From: Lachnoclostridium phytofermentans
Lineage (GTDB): Bacteria > Bacillota > Clostridia > Lachnospirales > Lachnospiraceae
Assembly (NCBI RefSeq): GCF_000733755.1
Contig: NZ_JPOF01000008.1
Coordinates: forward strand, 186,001-250,000
DNA length: 64,000 nt
Direction of reading: 5' to 3'
Shown here: in pieces, positions 26,354-36,038 of the stretch
How the letters are laid out: each line of letters opens with the position of its first letter
Numbering within the stretch: the stretch's first letter is position 1
Made by a program: the position numbers and the translations under genes
The notes under the pieces: generated by a model
What the model saw: the letters and a program-made list of their open reading frames with translations, nothing else
Database searches by the model: none
What the model was told of the DNA's origin: nothing

Positions 26354-26857
26354 ATGTATAATAGATTAACGAAAAGTGATATAGATAAAATGCAAGAAGA
26401 AATTGAATATCGTAAGTTAGTTGTACGAAAAGAGGCAATCGAAGCAGTGAAAGAAGCTAGGGCACATGGTGACCTAAGCGAGAATTTTGAATATTATGCT
26501 GCGAAAAAAGATAAGAACAAGAACGAAAGTAGAATCCGTTACCTTGAAAGAATGATAAAGACAGCAGAAGTTATTGAAGACCATTCGTCAGAAGATGAGG
26601 TTGGGATTAATAATATAGTTTCCATCTATTTTGAAGAAGATGGTGAAACTGAGAAGTATAAGTTAATAACGACCGTACGGGAGAATTCATTGCAAGGATT
26701 AATTAGCATCGAATCACCTCTTGGCAAAGCTATTCTAGGACATAAAGTTGAGGATAGAGTTTTTGTTAAGGTAAGAGAAGATTATGGCTATTATGCTATA
26801 ATCAAAGCAATTGAGAAGACTACAGACGATAGTAATGACAGAATAAGAAGTTATTAA
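26354..26857 (+). CDS. GreA/GreB-family transcription factor
   Basis: The start is ATG 26354 after GAGGTTG; the frame is open 13 codons further up. The 167-residue protein has the Gre N-terminal coiled coil with its acidic tip (GDLSENFEYYAAKKDK) and the C-terminal FKBP-like domain (IESPLGKAILGHKVEDRVFV). Gre proteins rescue backtracked RNA polymerase by stimulating transcript cleavage. It is probably a second, accessory Gre factor, since housekeeping greA usually lies elsewhere; that is inference. Confidence 0.85.
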   Translation: MYNRLTKSDIDKMQEEIEYRKLVVRKEAIEAVKEARAHGDLSENFEYYAAKKDKNKNESRIRYLERMIKTAEVIEDHSSEDEVGINNIVSIYFEEDGETEKYKLITTVRENSLQGLISIESPLGKAILGHKVEDRVFVKVREDYGYYAIIKAIEKTTDDSNDRIRSY

Positions 26858-27029
26858 TATAGTGACAACATATTGTATTTCCATTGCTCCCCATTGTAAT
26901 TAGTGTGTCTTTCACAAATTTTTTATTTGTTAAGATTATGCTAAGGATAGTTAAGAAGGATTGTACCTAAGTAAAATTAATGTTATATATACAGTATATA
27001 TTTGGAAAGCCACAATGGGGGGCGTTGGA

Positions 27030-27551
27030 ATGTTACAATTACATAAGATAACAGCATTAGCCTTAACGGCTTTCTTTTTGATTAGTGGGATATTTGCTCC
27101 TTATGGTAGTTCATATCCTTTTTTTTCGTCTGCAAAATTCTTTAGGTTAAATACTGATCTTACGAAGGAAGGAAATAAGCAAAGAAGGTTATATAAAATA
27201 AAGCTCGAAGTGTTAAAAAATGTAAGCAATAAATCAAACATAGTTGATAAATCTAAGCAGTTCAATCATTCAAGTGATATGATTTCAAAATATCATAAGA
27301 ATGATATTTGCTTTGAAAATGATTTAGATCAAAAGAAAATTGTTGATATTGGGACAAGCCTTTTATTAAGTCAAACGTTGTTTCTCATTATCAATTTATA
27401 TAGTAGACTTAGAAACAGTAAAAAATTTATAGAAATTACAAATCTATCATTAGATTTGATAGCCTATATCCATAAGACGGATGGAAAAAAGGATAAATTA
27501 GCGGCAGTATTCAGTGAAAAATCATATTATAGTGAGGTATGTTATGTCTAA
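27030..27551 (+). CDS. uncharacterised small exported or membrane protein upstream of secDF
   Basis: The best start is ATG 27030, seven bases after a G-run that serves as ribosome-binding site. The 173-residue protein begins with a hydrophobic segment (ITALALTAFFLISGIFAP) that could be a signal peptide or anchor. A second hydrophobic stretch lies near residues 105-120 (SLLLSQTLFLIINLY). No family was recognised. Its end overlaps the secDF start by 8 bases, so the two are probably translated together. Confidence 0.5.
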   Translation: MLQLHKITALALTAFFLISGIFAPYGSSYPFFSSAKFFRLNTDLTKEGNKQRRLYKIKLEVLKNVSNKSNIVDKSKQFNHSSDMISKYHKNDICFENDLDQKKIVDIGTSLLLSQTLFLIINLYSRLRNSKKFIEITNLSLDLIAYIHKTDGKKDKLAAVFSEKSYYSEVCYV

Positions 27552-29766
27552 TTATAAGGATACATTTTCATCCAATAAGAAAAAGACGACGAAAAAAATT
27601 CGTCATGGAAAAGGTACGCTTTTTGCGTGTCTTGTTATTATCGCACTCTCAGTGTTATTAGCTATTTTTGGTTTAGGAGATAATTTTAAAAGTGTTCAAA
27701 AGATGCGTTTTGGTATTGATATTCGTGGTGGTGTGGAAGCAATCTTTGAACCACAAGGACTAGACAGAAAAGCGACGGCGGCAGAACTTGAAAGTGCTAG
27801 AGATATTATTGAGATACGTCTAGATAATAAGTATATTACGGATCGAGAAGTTACACTAGATAAAGATGGTGGCTACATTATTGTCCGTTTCCCTTGGAAA
27901 TCAGATGAGAAGGACTATAATCCAGAACAAGCAATCCAAGAAATTGGTGAGATGGCACAACTTAGCTTTCGCGATCCACAGGGAAATATCTTGATTGATG
28001 GAAAACATATCATTAATAGTACTCCAAATCGTATCAGTTCGAATGTAGAAGTGAGAAATGTGGTAGAGCTGACTTTTGATAAGGAAGGAGCAAAGCTATT
28101 TGAAGAGGCGACCGGAAAATTAATTAACAAAAAGATGAGTATTTACATGGATGAAGAATTAATTTCGTCCCCTTATGTGCAGAGTAAAATCTCAGGTGGT
28201 AAAGCAATCATTGATCACATAAAAACGTTTGAAGAAGCAAAAAGCTTGTCTGAAAAGATTAATGCGGGAGCATTGCCTTTTTCTTTGACTACATCAAGTT
28301 TTCGTACCATCAGTCCTACCTTAGGTAATAATGCATTAAACGTAATGCTAGTAGCGGGTGCTTGTGCATTTGTATTTGTTTGTATTATCATGATTAGTTT
28401 ATATAAATTGCCAGGTTTTGTAGCCTGTTTGGTACTAATTCTACAGATGGTGTTACAGTTACTGGCAATCTCCGTACCGCAGTATACTTTAACGTTACCG
28501 GGCATTGCAGGTATTATTCTTTCTGTTGGTATGGCAGTAGATGCCAATATTATTATTTCCGAACGAATCTCAGAAGAGGTGAAGAAGGGTGTTACATATC
28601 GTTCTGCGATTTACAATGGCTATAAGAACGCTTTTTCCTCTGTTTTGGATGGTAATGTGACAACAGCTGTAGTTGCAGTAATCTTAATGATATTTGGTTC
28701 CGGGGCTATGTTAAGCTTTGGTTATACACTATTAATCGGTATGATTGTCAATGTTTTAGTGGGTGTATTTTTATCAAAGACGATTTTATTGTCCTTCCTT
28801 GAGATGGATAAGTTTAACAATCCAAAATATTTCCGTGAAGCAAAAGATAGAAAAGTATTAAGAATATATCAAAGCAAATGGTTATTCTTAATGATCTCTG
28901 GAGTAGTATTTATCATTGGAATTGTCGGGGTTATTGTAAGGGGAGTCCATCTGGATACCCAGTTTACTGGTGGTGCTGTTTTGGAGTATTCCATTACTGG
29001 TAATATTGACACTGAAACAGTTCGCTCTACAGTGGCAGAGGTTTCTGATCGACCGATTACAGTTCAGGTTACCAAAGATACGGTTACTGATTCCAGCAGT
29101 ATTATTATAACCTTAGCAGGTACTAGCGGGTTAAATGTAGCAGAACAAGAAAAAATAACAGATGCTGTAATTGGGATTTCCGATGAACATAATGCAGAAC
29201 TTGCACAAACTTATGTTGTGGAGCCATATATTGGTGCAAAAGCCTTAAAAAATGCAGCAATCGCAGTAGTGTTATCCATTGTTTTTATCATTATCTATGT
29301 ATGGATACGTTTTTCGGGGCTTGCAACTGGTATTACTGCTACACTTGCACTGGTACATGACGTAATAACCGTATTTTTTGCCTTTATCGTATTTGGTATT
29401 CCTTTAAATGATGCATTTGTTGGGGTAGTATTAACAATTATCGGCTATTCGATTAACGATACCATCGTTATATTTGATCGTGTGAGAGAGAATCGTAAAA
29501 AGAATCCAAAGCAAGATGTGATTGAATTAATGAATGAAAGTAATACGCAGACACTACATCGATCTGTAAATAGTTCTGTTACCACCACGGTATGTGTTTT
29601 AATCATGCTAATTGCTTCAATTATCTTTCGTATTGATTCCATCATGGTCTTTACCTTACCGATGCTGTTCGGTTTAATTAGTGGCTGCTATTCTTCAATA
29701 TGTGTGGCTGGAGTACTGTGGGCAATGTGGGAAAAGAGAAAAGAGAAGAAGTTAGAAAGAGCCTAA
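27544..29766 (+). CDS. secDF: protein translocase subunit SecDF (fused)
   Basis: The start is ATG 27544 with GAGGT upstream. The 740-residue protein fuses SecD and SecF halves, each with one leading membrane helix, a periplasmic-type domain and five helices. SecD signatures are FGIDIRGGVEAIF and GMAVDANIIISERI. The SecF half begins near residue 450 with LDTQFTGGAVLEY and has GYSINDTIVIFDRVREN. SecDF uses the proton gradient to help pull exported proteins through SecYEG. The fused form is common in Firmicutes. Confidence 0.95.
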   Translation: MSNYKDTFSSNKKKTTKKIRHGKGTLFACLVIIALSVLLAIFGLGDNFKSVQKMRFGIDIRGGVEAIFEPQGLDRKATAAELESARDIIEIRLDNKYITDREVTLDKDGGYIIVRFPWKSDEKDYNPEQAIQEIGEMAQLSFRDPQGNILIDGKHIINSTPNRISSNVEVRNVVELTFDKEGAKLFEEATGKLINKKMSIYMDEELISSPYVQSKISGGKAIIDHIKTFEEAKSLSEKINAGALPFSLTTSSFRTISPTLGNNALNVMLVAGACAFVFVCIIMISLYKLPGFVACLVLILQMVLQLLAISVPQYTLTLPGIAGIILSVGMAVDANIIISERISEEVKKGVTYRSAIYNGYKNAFSSVLDGNVTTAVVAVILMIFGSGAMLSFGYTLLIGMIVNVLVGVFLSKTILLSFLEMDKFNNPKYFREAKDRKVLRIYQSKWLFLMISGVVFIIGIVGVIVRGVHLDTQFTGGAVLEYSITGNIDTETVRSTVAEVSDRPITVQVTKDTVTDSSSIIITLAGTSGLNVAEQEKITDAVIGISDEHNAELAQTYVVEPYIGAKALKNAAIAVVLSIVFIIIYVWIRFSGLATGITATLALVHDVITVFFAFIVFGIPLNDAFVGVVLTIIGYSINDTIVIFDRVRENRKKNPKQDVIELMNESNTQTLHRSVNSSVTTTVCVLIMLIASIIFRIDSIMVFTLPMLFGLISGCYSSICVAGVLWAMWEKRKEKKLERA

Positions 29767-29904
29767 AAAAGACTTCTTCTGCTGATTTTTATCAAGATAC
29801 AAAGAGAGCGAAAGCATATGCTTTACCAATATACCAAACTGGTATCGGAGAAACGGATATGGATAAACATTAGCGAGATTACTTAAAAAGTGAGGAAAAT
29901 AAGA

Positions 29905-30828
29905 ATGGATAATACAAAGGATGTTTATGGTTACCTCATGGTTCATTTTGTTGGAGAAGAAGTAGATGGGGAGCAGGTTTACTTTTCAGTCAGTGAGGAT
30001 GGATTGCATTGGAAAGATTTACATAAGGGGAAGGAAATCTTATGTTCCACGATTGGTGATCAAGGAGTAAGAGATCCTTTTATATTTCGTACAGTGGATG
30101 GAGAATCTTATTATATCATAGCAACGGATTTAAAAATTGCAGGACATCGGAGTTGGCAAGAAGCTGTCACTGTTGGTAGTAGGTCTATTCTTCTTTGGGA
30201 GTCTAAGGATTTAATTCATTGGAGTAAGGAGAGATTAATTTCTGTTGGTGTGGCAGAAGCTGGATGTGTATGGGCTCCGGAAGTTATTTACGATGAAGAA
30301 GAAAAAAACTATCTTATATTCTTTGCCTCTATGGTAAATTTATCAGGAGATAAAGAACCAAAGCATCGTATTTATAGTGTTAGGACCAAAGATTTTTTAA
30401 CATTTAGTGAGGCTGAGGTTTACATAGAGAGGGAAAATCACATAATAGATACCACAATTATTAAAAATGGCGATTATTATTATCGATTTTCTAAGGATGA
30501 AACAATGAAAAATATTTCCTGTGATCGTGGAAAAAACTTATCTGGTCCGTTTCATAAGGTTTCTATCCCTGTGCTTGAAAGTCTACATGGTGTTGAGGGA
30601 CCCGCGGCCATTTACCTAGCAAATAGAGGAGAATGGTGTCTGATGGTTGATCAATTCGCAGAACATAAAGGTTATCTACCAATACTCTCTAAAGATTTGA
30701 ATCCAGATAGTTTTCGAATCTTGAAAAAATCGGAATATGACTTAGGAGAAGGAAAAAAGCGTCATGGTTCCTTGCTTTCTTTATGCAAAGAAGAATATAA
30801 TCGATTAATTGCTTATTATGGGTTTTGA
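29905..30828 (+). CDS. glycoside hydrolase family 43-like enzyme
   Basis: The start is ATG 29905 after GTGAGG; a GTG five codons up is less likely. The 307-residue protein lacks a signal peptide. It shows the five-bladed propeller pattern of GH43/clan GH-F: VRDPFIFRTVDG (catalytic Asp), then GCVWAPEVIYD, and GVEGPAAIYLANRGEW (Glu as acid). These enzymes remove arabinose or xylose from plant oligosaccharides; cytosolic location suits the processing of imported fragments. It is a single-gene unit. Confidence 0.78.
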   Translation: MDNTKDVYGYLMVHFVGEEVDGEQVYFSVSEDGLHWKDLHKGKEILCSTIGDQGVRDPFIFRTVDGESYYIIATDLKIAGHRSWQEAVTVGSRSILLWESKDLIHWSKERLISVGVAEAGCVWAPEVIYDEEEKNYLIFFASMVNLSGDKEPKHRIYSVRTKDFLTFSEAEVYIERENHIIDTTIIKNGDYYYRFSKDETMKNISCDRGKNLSGPFHKVSIPVLESLHGVEGPAAIYLANRGEWCLMVDQFAEHKGYLPILSKDLNPDSFRILKKSEYDLGEGKKRHGSLLSLCKEEYNRLIAYYGF

Positions 30829-30995
30829 TAACTTTGCTATAATAGGATGATTGCTTTAATAAACATGTTTGTTAATATAATGTTAAGATTAATCTCAATT
30901 CATTGCTGTAAAAAATATGAAATGATAATATATTACTTTAGGAACATGCTCGGAGAAAGTGTTCTTAGGATAGGCAAATGATTTAGGAGGTAGAG

Positions 30996-31844
30996 ATGGA
31001 GAATCGAAAGCAAGAATCCAAACAGGAGAACGAGACAAGTTTTGTAAAAAGTGTTATGAGAGATGGAGGAAAAGGAGTAATAGTTGGTGGCTCAATGCTT
31101 GTACCAGGAGTAAGCGGCGGTACCATGGCTATGCTACTTGGAATATATGATTCCTTAATATCATCAGTAAGTAGTTTTTTTCAACATCCAAGGAAAGCAC
31201 TGAAGGTACTGATTCCTTTTGTTGTAGGTGCACTTCTTGGGATGATCATTTTTGCGAAACCAATTCTTGCGCTTATTGAGAAATATCCTATGCCAACGCT
31301 ATATTTCTTCTTAGGAGCTGTAGCTGGTGGTATTCCGTTTATATTAAAAAAAGCTGATGTCAGTAAACTATCCGTAAGCACAGTTTTCTACCTATTATTA
31401 GGAATTGGATTGGTCGTTGGGATTGCACGATTACCAGAGAATTTATTTACTGTGTCTTTAAATGTAGGAATAAGTGAAATCTTATTATTAATGGCGGCTG
31501 GTATCTTCGTAGCGGTTGCTCTGATTTTACCTGGAATAAGTGTTTCCTATATGCTATTAGTCATGGGGATGTATCAAAATACAATGGATTCTATCTCAAG
31601 AGTTTATCTACCGTATTTGATTCCATTAGGAATTGGCGGAATTCTTGGTATTTTATTAACCACAAGATTACTTGAGAAAGCAATGAATAAGTATAAAAGG
31701 CCAACTTACTTGATGATACTTGGATTTATGTTAGGTTCCGTAGCAGAGATATTTCCAGGATTTCCAACCGGATTTGAATGGCTTTTGTGTATTCCATGTG
31801 CTGTAGTAGGATTTATCATTATGAATAAGCTAGGTGGAGAGTAG
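30996..31844 (+). CDS. DUF368 membrane protein (PopT-type undecaprenyl-phosphate translocase)
   Basis: AGGAGG precedes ATG 30996. The 282-residue protein has about eight membrane segments and the DUF368 signature PGVSGGTMAMLLGIYD, echoed in the second half by LPGISVSYMLLVMGMY, an internal inverted repeat. DUF368 proteins (PopT) have been shown to recycle undecaprenyl phosphate across the membrane for cell-wall synthesis. The gene is alone and ends at a strong terminator. Confidence 0.85.
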   Translation: MENRKQESKQENETSFVKSVMRDGGKGVIVGGSMLVPGVSGGTMAMLLGIYDSLISSVSSFFQHPRKALKVLIPFVVGALLGMIIFAKPILALIEKYPMPTLYFFLGAVAGGIPFILKKADVSKLSVSTVFYLLLGIGLVVGIARLPENLFTVSLNVGISEILLLMAAGIFVAVALILPGISVSYMLLVMGMYQNTMDSISRVYLPYLIPLGIGGILGILLTTRLLEKAMNKYKRPTYLMILGFMLGSVAEIFPGFPTGFEWLLCIPCAVVGFIIMNKLGGE

Positions 31845-31899
31845 AATAAGTGTGAAATAATAGTGTATTAACTATTTTTATAACTAATTGATTCATAGT

Positions 31900-31928
31900 A
31901 AAAAAGGAGGGAAATCCCTCCTTTTTTT
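31900..31928. terminator. bidirectional terminator
   Basis: AAAAAGGAGGG pairs with CCCTCCTTTTT around a tiny loop, with A- and T-runs on both sides. It separates two convergent genes and can stop transcription both ways. Confidence 0.85.
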
Positions 31929-31959
31929 AAACTGATATGCATCTTATCGATTATCTAAT

Positions 31960-32601
31960 TTACTTCTCATCGTCTTTGTGAGGGCATTTTTCAACAGGTT
32001 CTAAGTCAAAGCAGAGCTTAAAGAGACGATCACAAATTTTAATGAAAACTGTTCCACAGATATCTATTGGAATCACACATTTATTATTAAATATTTCTTT
32101 TAAGACATCTGATACATTCATTGTATCTCCGTTCCAACCTATATTCGATTTATCAAATTTGCATTCACATGGAGGGCATGGATGCTTTGGAGGGCATGGA
32201 GGTTTTGGAGGTCTTGAAGGTTTACAGCATGGGCAATGTGGTCGACATGGTCGTTTACACTTATTATCATCTTTGCCATAATCATCTTTACAATGATCTT
32301 TACCGTAATCATCTTTGCCATAATCATCTTTACAATGATCTTTACCGTAGTCATCTTTGCCATAATCATTTTTACAATGATCTTTACCGTAGTCATCTTT
32401 GCCATAATGATCTTTGCAGTGATCTTTACCATAGTCATCTTTGCCATAATCATCCTTGCAGTCGTCTTTACCATAGTTATCTTTGTCATCATGATCACAG
32501 CAACACCACCAACAGCGACAAGGTCTACAACAACAGCAATGAGATCCATGGCCTTTAGAGTTGCATTTTGAAAAGTTATTTCCAGATTTAAATTGATTCA
32601 T
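31960..32601 (-). CDS. Cys/Asp/Lys-rich repeat protein, spore-coat-like
   Basis: The start is the ATG at 32601 with AAGGAGT upstream. The 213-residue protein opens with a Cys cluster (CCCCRPCRCWWCCC), then carries about six 14-residue units built of DDYGKDDYGKDHCK. A Pro/Cys-rich bridge (CPPKHPCPPCECK) and a non-repetitive C-terminal domain of about 60 residues (VSDVLKEIFNNKCVIP) follow. No signal peptide. Such Cys- and Asp/Lys-rich low-complexity proteins with a folded end are typical of clostridial spore-coat or exosporium material, and the repeats could bind metal. Function is inferred from composition. Confidence 0.6.
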   Translation of the reverse strand: MNQFKSGNNFSKCNSKGHGSHCCCCRPCRCWWCCCDHDDKDNYGKDDCKDDYGKDDYGKDHCKDHYGKDDYGKDHCKNDYGKDDYGKDHCKDDYGKDDYGKDHCKDDYGKDDNKCKRPCRPHCPCCKPSRPPKPPCPPKHPCPPCECKFDKSNIGWNGDTMNVSDVLKEIFNNKCVIPIDICGTVFIKICDRLFKLCFDLEPVEKCPHKDDEK

Positions 32602-32894
32602 AACATAACTCCTTTCTATTATAAACGGAGCAAGTTCTAAGTTTTCCTGGCTCTCTAGTATCATAATATTCATGGCTCGACAGAATGTGAGTGTATACTC
32701 CATAGAATGATAAAATATTTCAGAAGTAGAGAGTACCATTTACTATTGGCATAGATGTTCGATAGGTGTATAATTCTAAGCATGTAGCAGTTTTAGAGCC
32801 ATTGGAAAGGATTGTAGGGATGTTTCTTTCCTATGCATCTTTATATGGGAAGATGGATGTTAGAATTGATCGAATAAAAATAGGAGGTAACAGG

Positions 32895-34187
32895 GTGCTT
32901 AAAAAAGACTATGTGGCTTTAACTCCACCAATGGGGTGGAATAGTTGGGATTGTTATGGACCTGCTATCACGGAAGCAGATTTGATTGGAAATGCAGAGT
33001 ACATGGAGAAACATCTGAAAGAGTATGGCTGGGAATATGTCATTAATGATATTCAATGGTCAGAACCATCGGCGGGAACAAAGGGGTGGGATTATAATGC
33101 ATTCGCAGAACTTACAATGGATGAGTATGGAAGACAAATGCCTGCAATTAATCGTTTTCCATCAGCGAAAGGTGGACTAGGTTTTAAGCCTATCGCAGAC
33201 AAAATCCATGCAATGGGACTTAAATATGGGATACATATTATGCGAGGGGTACCGCGCCTTGCAGTACATAAAAAACTACCTGTTTACGGTATGACAAGAA
33301 TTACTTGTGATCAAATAGCTCATTCTTCTTCTGTTTGTAGATGGAATAGCGATATGTATGGAATTGATGCAACGAAAGAAGGAGCACAGGAATACTATAA
33401 TTCTATTTTTTCTCTGTATGCTTCTTGGGGTGTTGATTACGTAAAGGTAGACGATATTTGTAATACAAATGCTTATCCACACAATCCTTATTCTGCAGAA
33501 AAAGAGATTGAGTTGATTCGAAGGGCAATCGATAGTTGTGGTAGACCAATGGTACTAAGCTTATCTCCTGGAGCTGCGGTGATTGAGAAATCTTGGCATT
33601 TATCAAGGAATGCAAATATGTGGAGAATTACGGATGATTTTTGGGATCGATGGGATTTATTAAAAGAGATGTTTACTTATTGTGAGATATGGCAAAAACA
33701 TGTTTCACCGGGCTGCTTTCCAGATTGTGACATGTTACCTCTAGGTCAAATCTGCATTACAACGGATGGAGTTGGCCATTGGACTAATTTCACAAAGGAA
33801 GAACAGCAGACGATGCTTACCTTATGGAGTATTTTTAGGTCTCCACTCATTCTCGGTGCAGAGCTCAGAAAAAATGATGAATGGACGTTATCCTTATTAA
33901 CAAATAAGGAAGTACTTCGCCTAAATAAACATTCTTTTGGAGAAAGACAAATTGATAGAAATGATAAGGAAGCAATTTGGACAAGCGAGGATGTTGACGG
34001 AAGTAAGTATTTAGCATTATTTAATTTAAGTGACTGTATTAGAACAGTATCTGTTAATTTAGAAGAAGTAGAACTACATAGCGCTGAACTTAGAGACCTA
34101 TGGAAGAGAGAAAATCTTGGATTGGTAAATGGTAGAGTTAGTGCAATTTTACAGCCTCATGAGAGCAAACTGTATCGAGTAAGATAA
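32895..34187 (+). CDS. alpha-galactosidase, glycoside hydrolase family 27
   Basis: The start is GTG 32895 with TAGGAGG upstream; 43 further codons are open upstream but do not match the family. The 430-residue protein begins with the GH27 signature ALTPPMGWNSWDCYG. The nucleophile Asp lies in DYVKVDDICN and the acid/base Asp in RITDDFWDRW. A C-terminal beta-sandwich follows. There is no signal peptide, so it acts on imported galacto-oligosaccharides. An SGNH esterase gene begins 15 bases after its stop, and the two form an operon. Confidence 0.92.
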   Translation: MLKKDYVALTPPMGWNSWDCYGPAITEADLIGNAEYMEKHLKEYGWEYVINDIQWSEPSAGTKGWDYNAFAELTMDEYGRQMPAINRFPSAKGGLGFKPIADKIHAMGLKYGIHIMRGVPRLAVHKKLPVYGMTRITCDQIAHSSSVCRWNSDMYGIDATKEGAQEYYNSIFSLYASWGVDYVKVDDICNTNAYPHNPYSAEKEIELIRRAIDSCGRPMVLSLSPGAAVIEKSWHLSRNANMWRITDDFWDRWDLLKEMFTYCEIWQKHVSPGCFPDCDMLPLGQICITTDGVGHWTNFTKEEQQTMLTLWSIFRSPLILGAELRKNDEWTLSLLTNKEVLRLNKHSFGERQIDRNDKEAIWTSEDVDGSKYLALFNLSDCIRTVSVNLEEVELHSAELRDLWKRENLGLVNGRVSAILQPHESKLYRVR

Positions 34188-34202
34188 AATAAGGAGAATA
34201 CC

Positions 34203-34871
34203 ATGGAAACAAAAAGGGTGGTCTGCATTGGGGATAGTATTACAGAAGGTTTTGGCTTAGGAGAAGGAACGCTGATAACCTATCCATCCATTCTTGGACA
34301 CTTATTAGGAAATGACTATAAGGTATATAACCAAGGTGTAACCTGTAGTTGTGTATTAAATAAAACGATAGAGGGAAGTATTATGGGGCTTCCCTATGTT
34401 AGGCAAGAAAGGTTTACACAGGCACTAAGTGTTAAGGGAAACATATATATTATTATGCTTGGAACGAATGATGCACAGGATGGGATGGACGATATACATC
34501 CAATTCAGGATGAAAAAAATAATTTGATTGCCTATCATAAAGAGTTTCCAATCTATTATCAAAAGATAATAGATGCAATAAAAGAAGTAAGTCCACTAGC
34601 AAAGATTTTCATCTGTAAACCAGTTCCCATTCTAAAATGTATTTGGCGAAAACACAAGGAAGAATACTTAGAACTACTATTACCGTATCTAGAATACCTA
34701 GAGGAAACCAACGATAAGGTATATCTCATAGATGTGCATCAAGCGTTTGGTGAAATAACCGGAGAAAATATACAGAAGTTTTACCAAGAAGATGGTCTTC
34801 ATCCGAACAAAGAAGGGGCGAATTTAATCGCACATATTATATACGATGCACTATTAAATTATGCAGGATAA
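34203..34871 (+). CDS. SGNH/GDSL-type esterase
   Basis: AAGGAGA precedes ATG 34203. The 222-residue cytosolic protein has the four SGNH blocks: CIGDSITEGF (nucleophile Ser), a Gly in block II, MLGTNDAQD (Asn) and DGLHPNKEGA (Asp/His). These enzymes hydrolyse acyl esters, often acetyl groups on sugars. Being in one operon with the GH27 alpha-galactosidase, it may deacetylate the same oligosaccharides. Confidence 0.85.
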   Translation: METKRVVCIGDSITEGFGLGEGTLITYPSILGHLLGNDYKVYNQGVTCSCVLNKTIEGSIMGLPYVRQERFTQALSVKGNIYIIMLGTNDAQDGMDDIHPIQDEKNNLIAYHKEFPIYYQKIIDAIKEVSPLAKIFICKPVPILKCIWRKHKEEYLELLLPYLEYLEETNDKVYLIDVHQAFGEITGENIQKFYQEDGLHPNKEGANLIAHIIYDALLNYAG

Positions 34872-34936
34872 GATAGTTTGATTCTAGATATTAAAACATA
34901 GGGCTTTTTAAACTTCATACAATGCGAGGGATAGAA

Positions 34937-34987
34937 AATGGAATATTCCAAAGAAGAGTAGTTCGCTACTCGATGGAATATTCCATT
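34937..34987. terminator. hairpin between convergent genes
   Basis: AATGGAATATT and AATATTCCATT form an outer stem, with GAGTAG/CTACTC inside. The T-run is short. It lies between the GDSL esterase gene and the convergent DUF421 gene. Confidence 0.6.
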
Positions 34988-35060
34988 TGTGTTATATGTT
35001 ATTCTATGTTAGATTTCAATACCGCATGGAAAGAGATAAAAAGGAATCATAACAGGTATT

Positions 35061-35753
35061 TTATGATGCATTCTCCTTTTTATAGCGTTTATATGCTGTG
35101 ATTTCATGCTTGTGATTGCAAGTGACTAAAAGGAGGTCATGGTAATCATTATAACCTTGAGATTTTAGTTGCTTTATTAGCCAAGCCTCATCGAGTCCAA
35201 GTAACTTTAAATTAGATACGATCATGATACCGTCAAGGACTAGATTAAATACCATGTATTCTTGTGGTACTTTGATATTAAGATCTTTTGGGGTGGCTGG
35301 TTTATGAAGAGTTTTTGGAAGGATACTCACGGTACCGTTAGGCTCAAGGAGAGCAGTCTGAATTGCAGTAATGTCAAAATAACCGCTGTTACGGCACTGT
35401 ATTTGAAATTCTTCTATATCAATTTTAGCTTTTTTAAAATTTTCATAATAAAGTTTATCATTATCTAGCAGTACAAGCGGGTAACCGTTAACAAAACGGG
35501 AAAATCCAAGCCACTTATCGGTTGCAATTGAAAGAACTACAGCAACGATACTATAGATAATCATTGCGATTAATGGATATATCGGGTTTTCAAGATCAGT
35601 AGCCATCTCTGCGGCTATGGAACCGATAGTTATCCCGTTAATGTAATCAAATAAACTCATTTGTGACATCTGCCGATAACCAATAAACTTACATAGAAAA
35701 AATAATGCAACGATGGAGGCAAAAGAAGCCATAATTACTTTTATGATAGACAT
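35061..35753 (-). CDS. DUF421 (YetF-type) membrane protein
   Basis: AAAGGAG precedes the start. The 230-residue protein has three N-terminal membrane helices, with the family motif FIGYRQMSQMSLFDYINGI followed by GSIAAEM. Two cytoplasmic copies of a small alpha/beta domain follow (GYPLVLLDNDKLYYENFKK and an Asp-rich second unit). YetF-like proteins are common in spore formers and lack a well-established function. It is transcribed alone. Confidence 0.85.
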   Translation of the reverse strand: MSIIKVIMASFASIVALFFLCKFIGYRQMSQMSLFDYINGITIGSIAAEMATDLENPIYPLIAMIIYSIVAVVLSIATDKWLGFSRFVNGYPLVLLDNDKLYYENFKKAKIDIEEFQIQCRNSGYFDITAIQTALLEPNGTVSILPKTLHKPATPKDLNIKVPQEYMVFNLVLDGIMIVSNLKLLGLDEAWLIKQLKSQGYNDYHDLLLVTCNHKHEITAYKRYKKENAS

Positions 35754-36038
35754 TGTAACTTCTCCTTTTTTTTATTTTCATAAATTCAAAGCAGTATATT
35801 ACTGTATAGAATTTATTGCAATATGGTGGTAGTATGCGGTTATTGAAGAGAAAATATGCGGATTTTTTAATTCCAATATCTGATACAAAAACTAATTTTC
35901 TTACCACTTTTCATACTTTACCGAATACTATGGAAATAGTATACGAAAGCTATTAAAAATTAAATTATTTAAGAAGATTATAAAGTAATGTAAATAGAAG
36001 GAATGCTAATTTGTTCAAGAGTTATTATGGAGGATGTA

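Noticed and set aside
32042-32571. Several frames on both strands across the DDYGKDHC repeat
   Set aside because: Repeats without stop codons leave all frames open. Only the minus-strand frame from 32601 has a ribosome-binding site and a folded-looking end.
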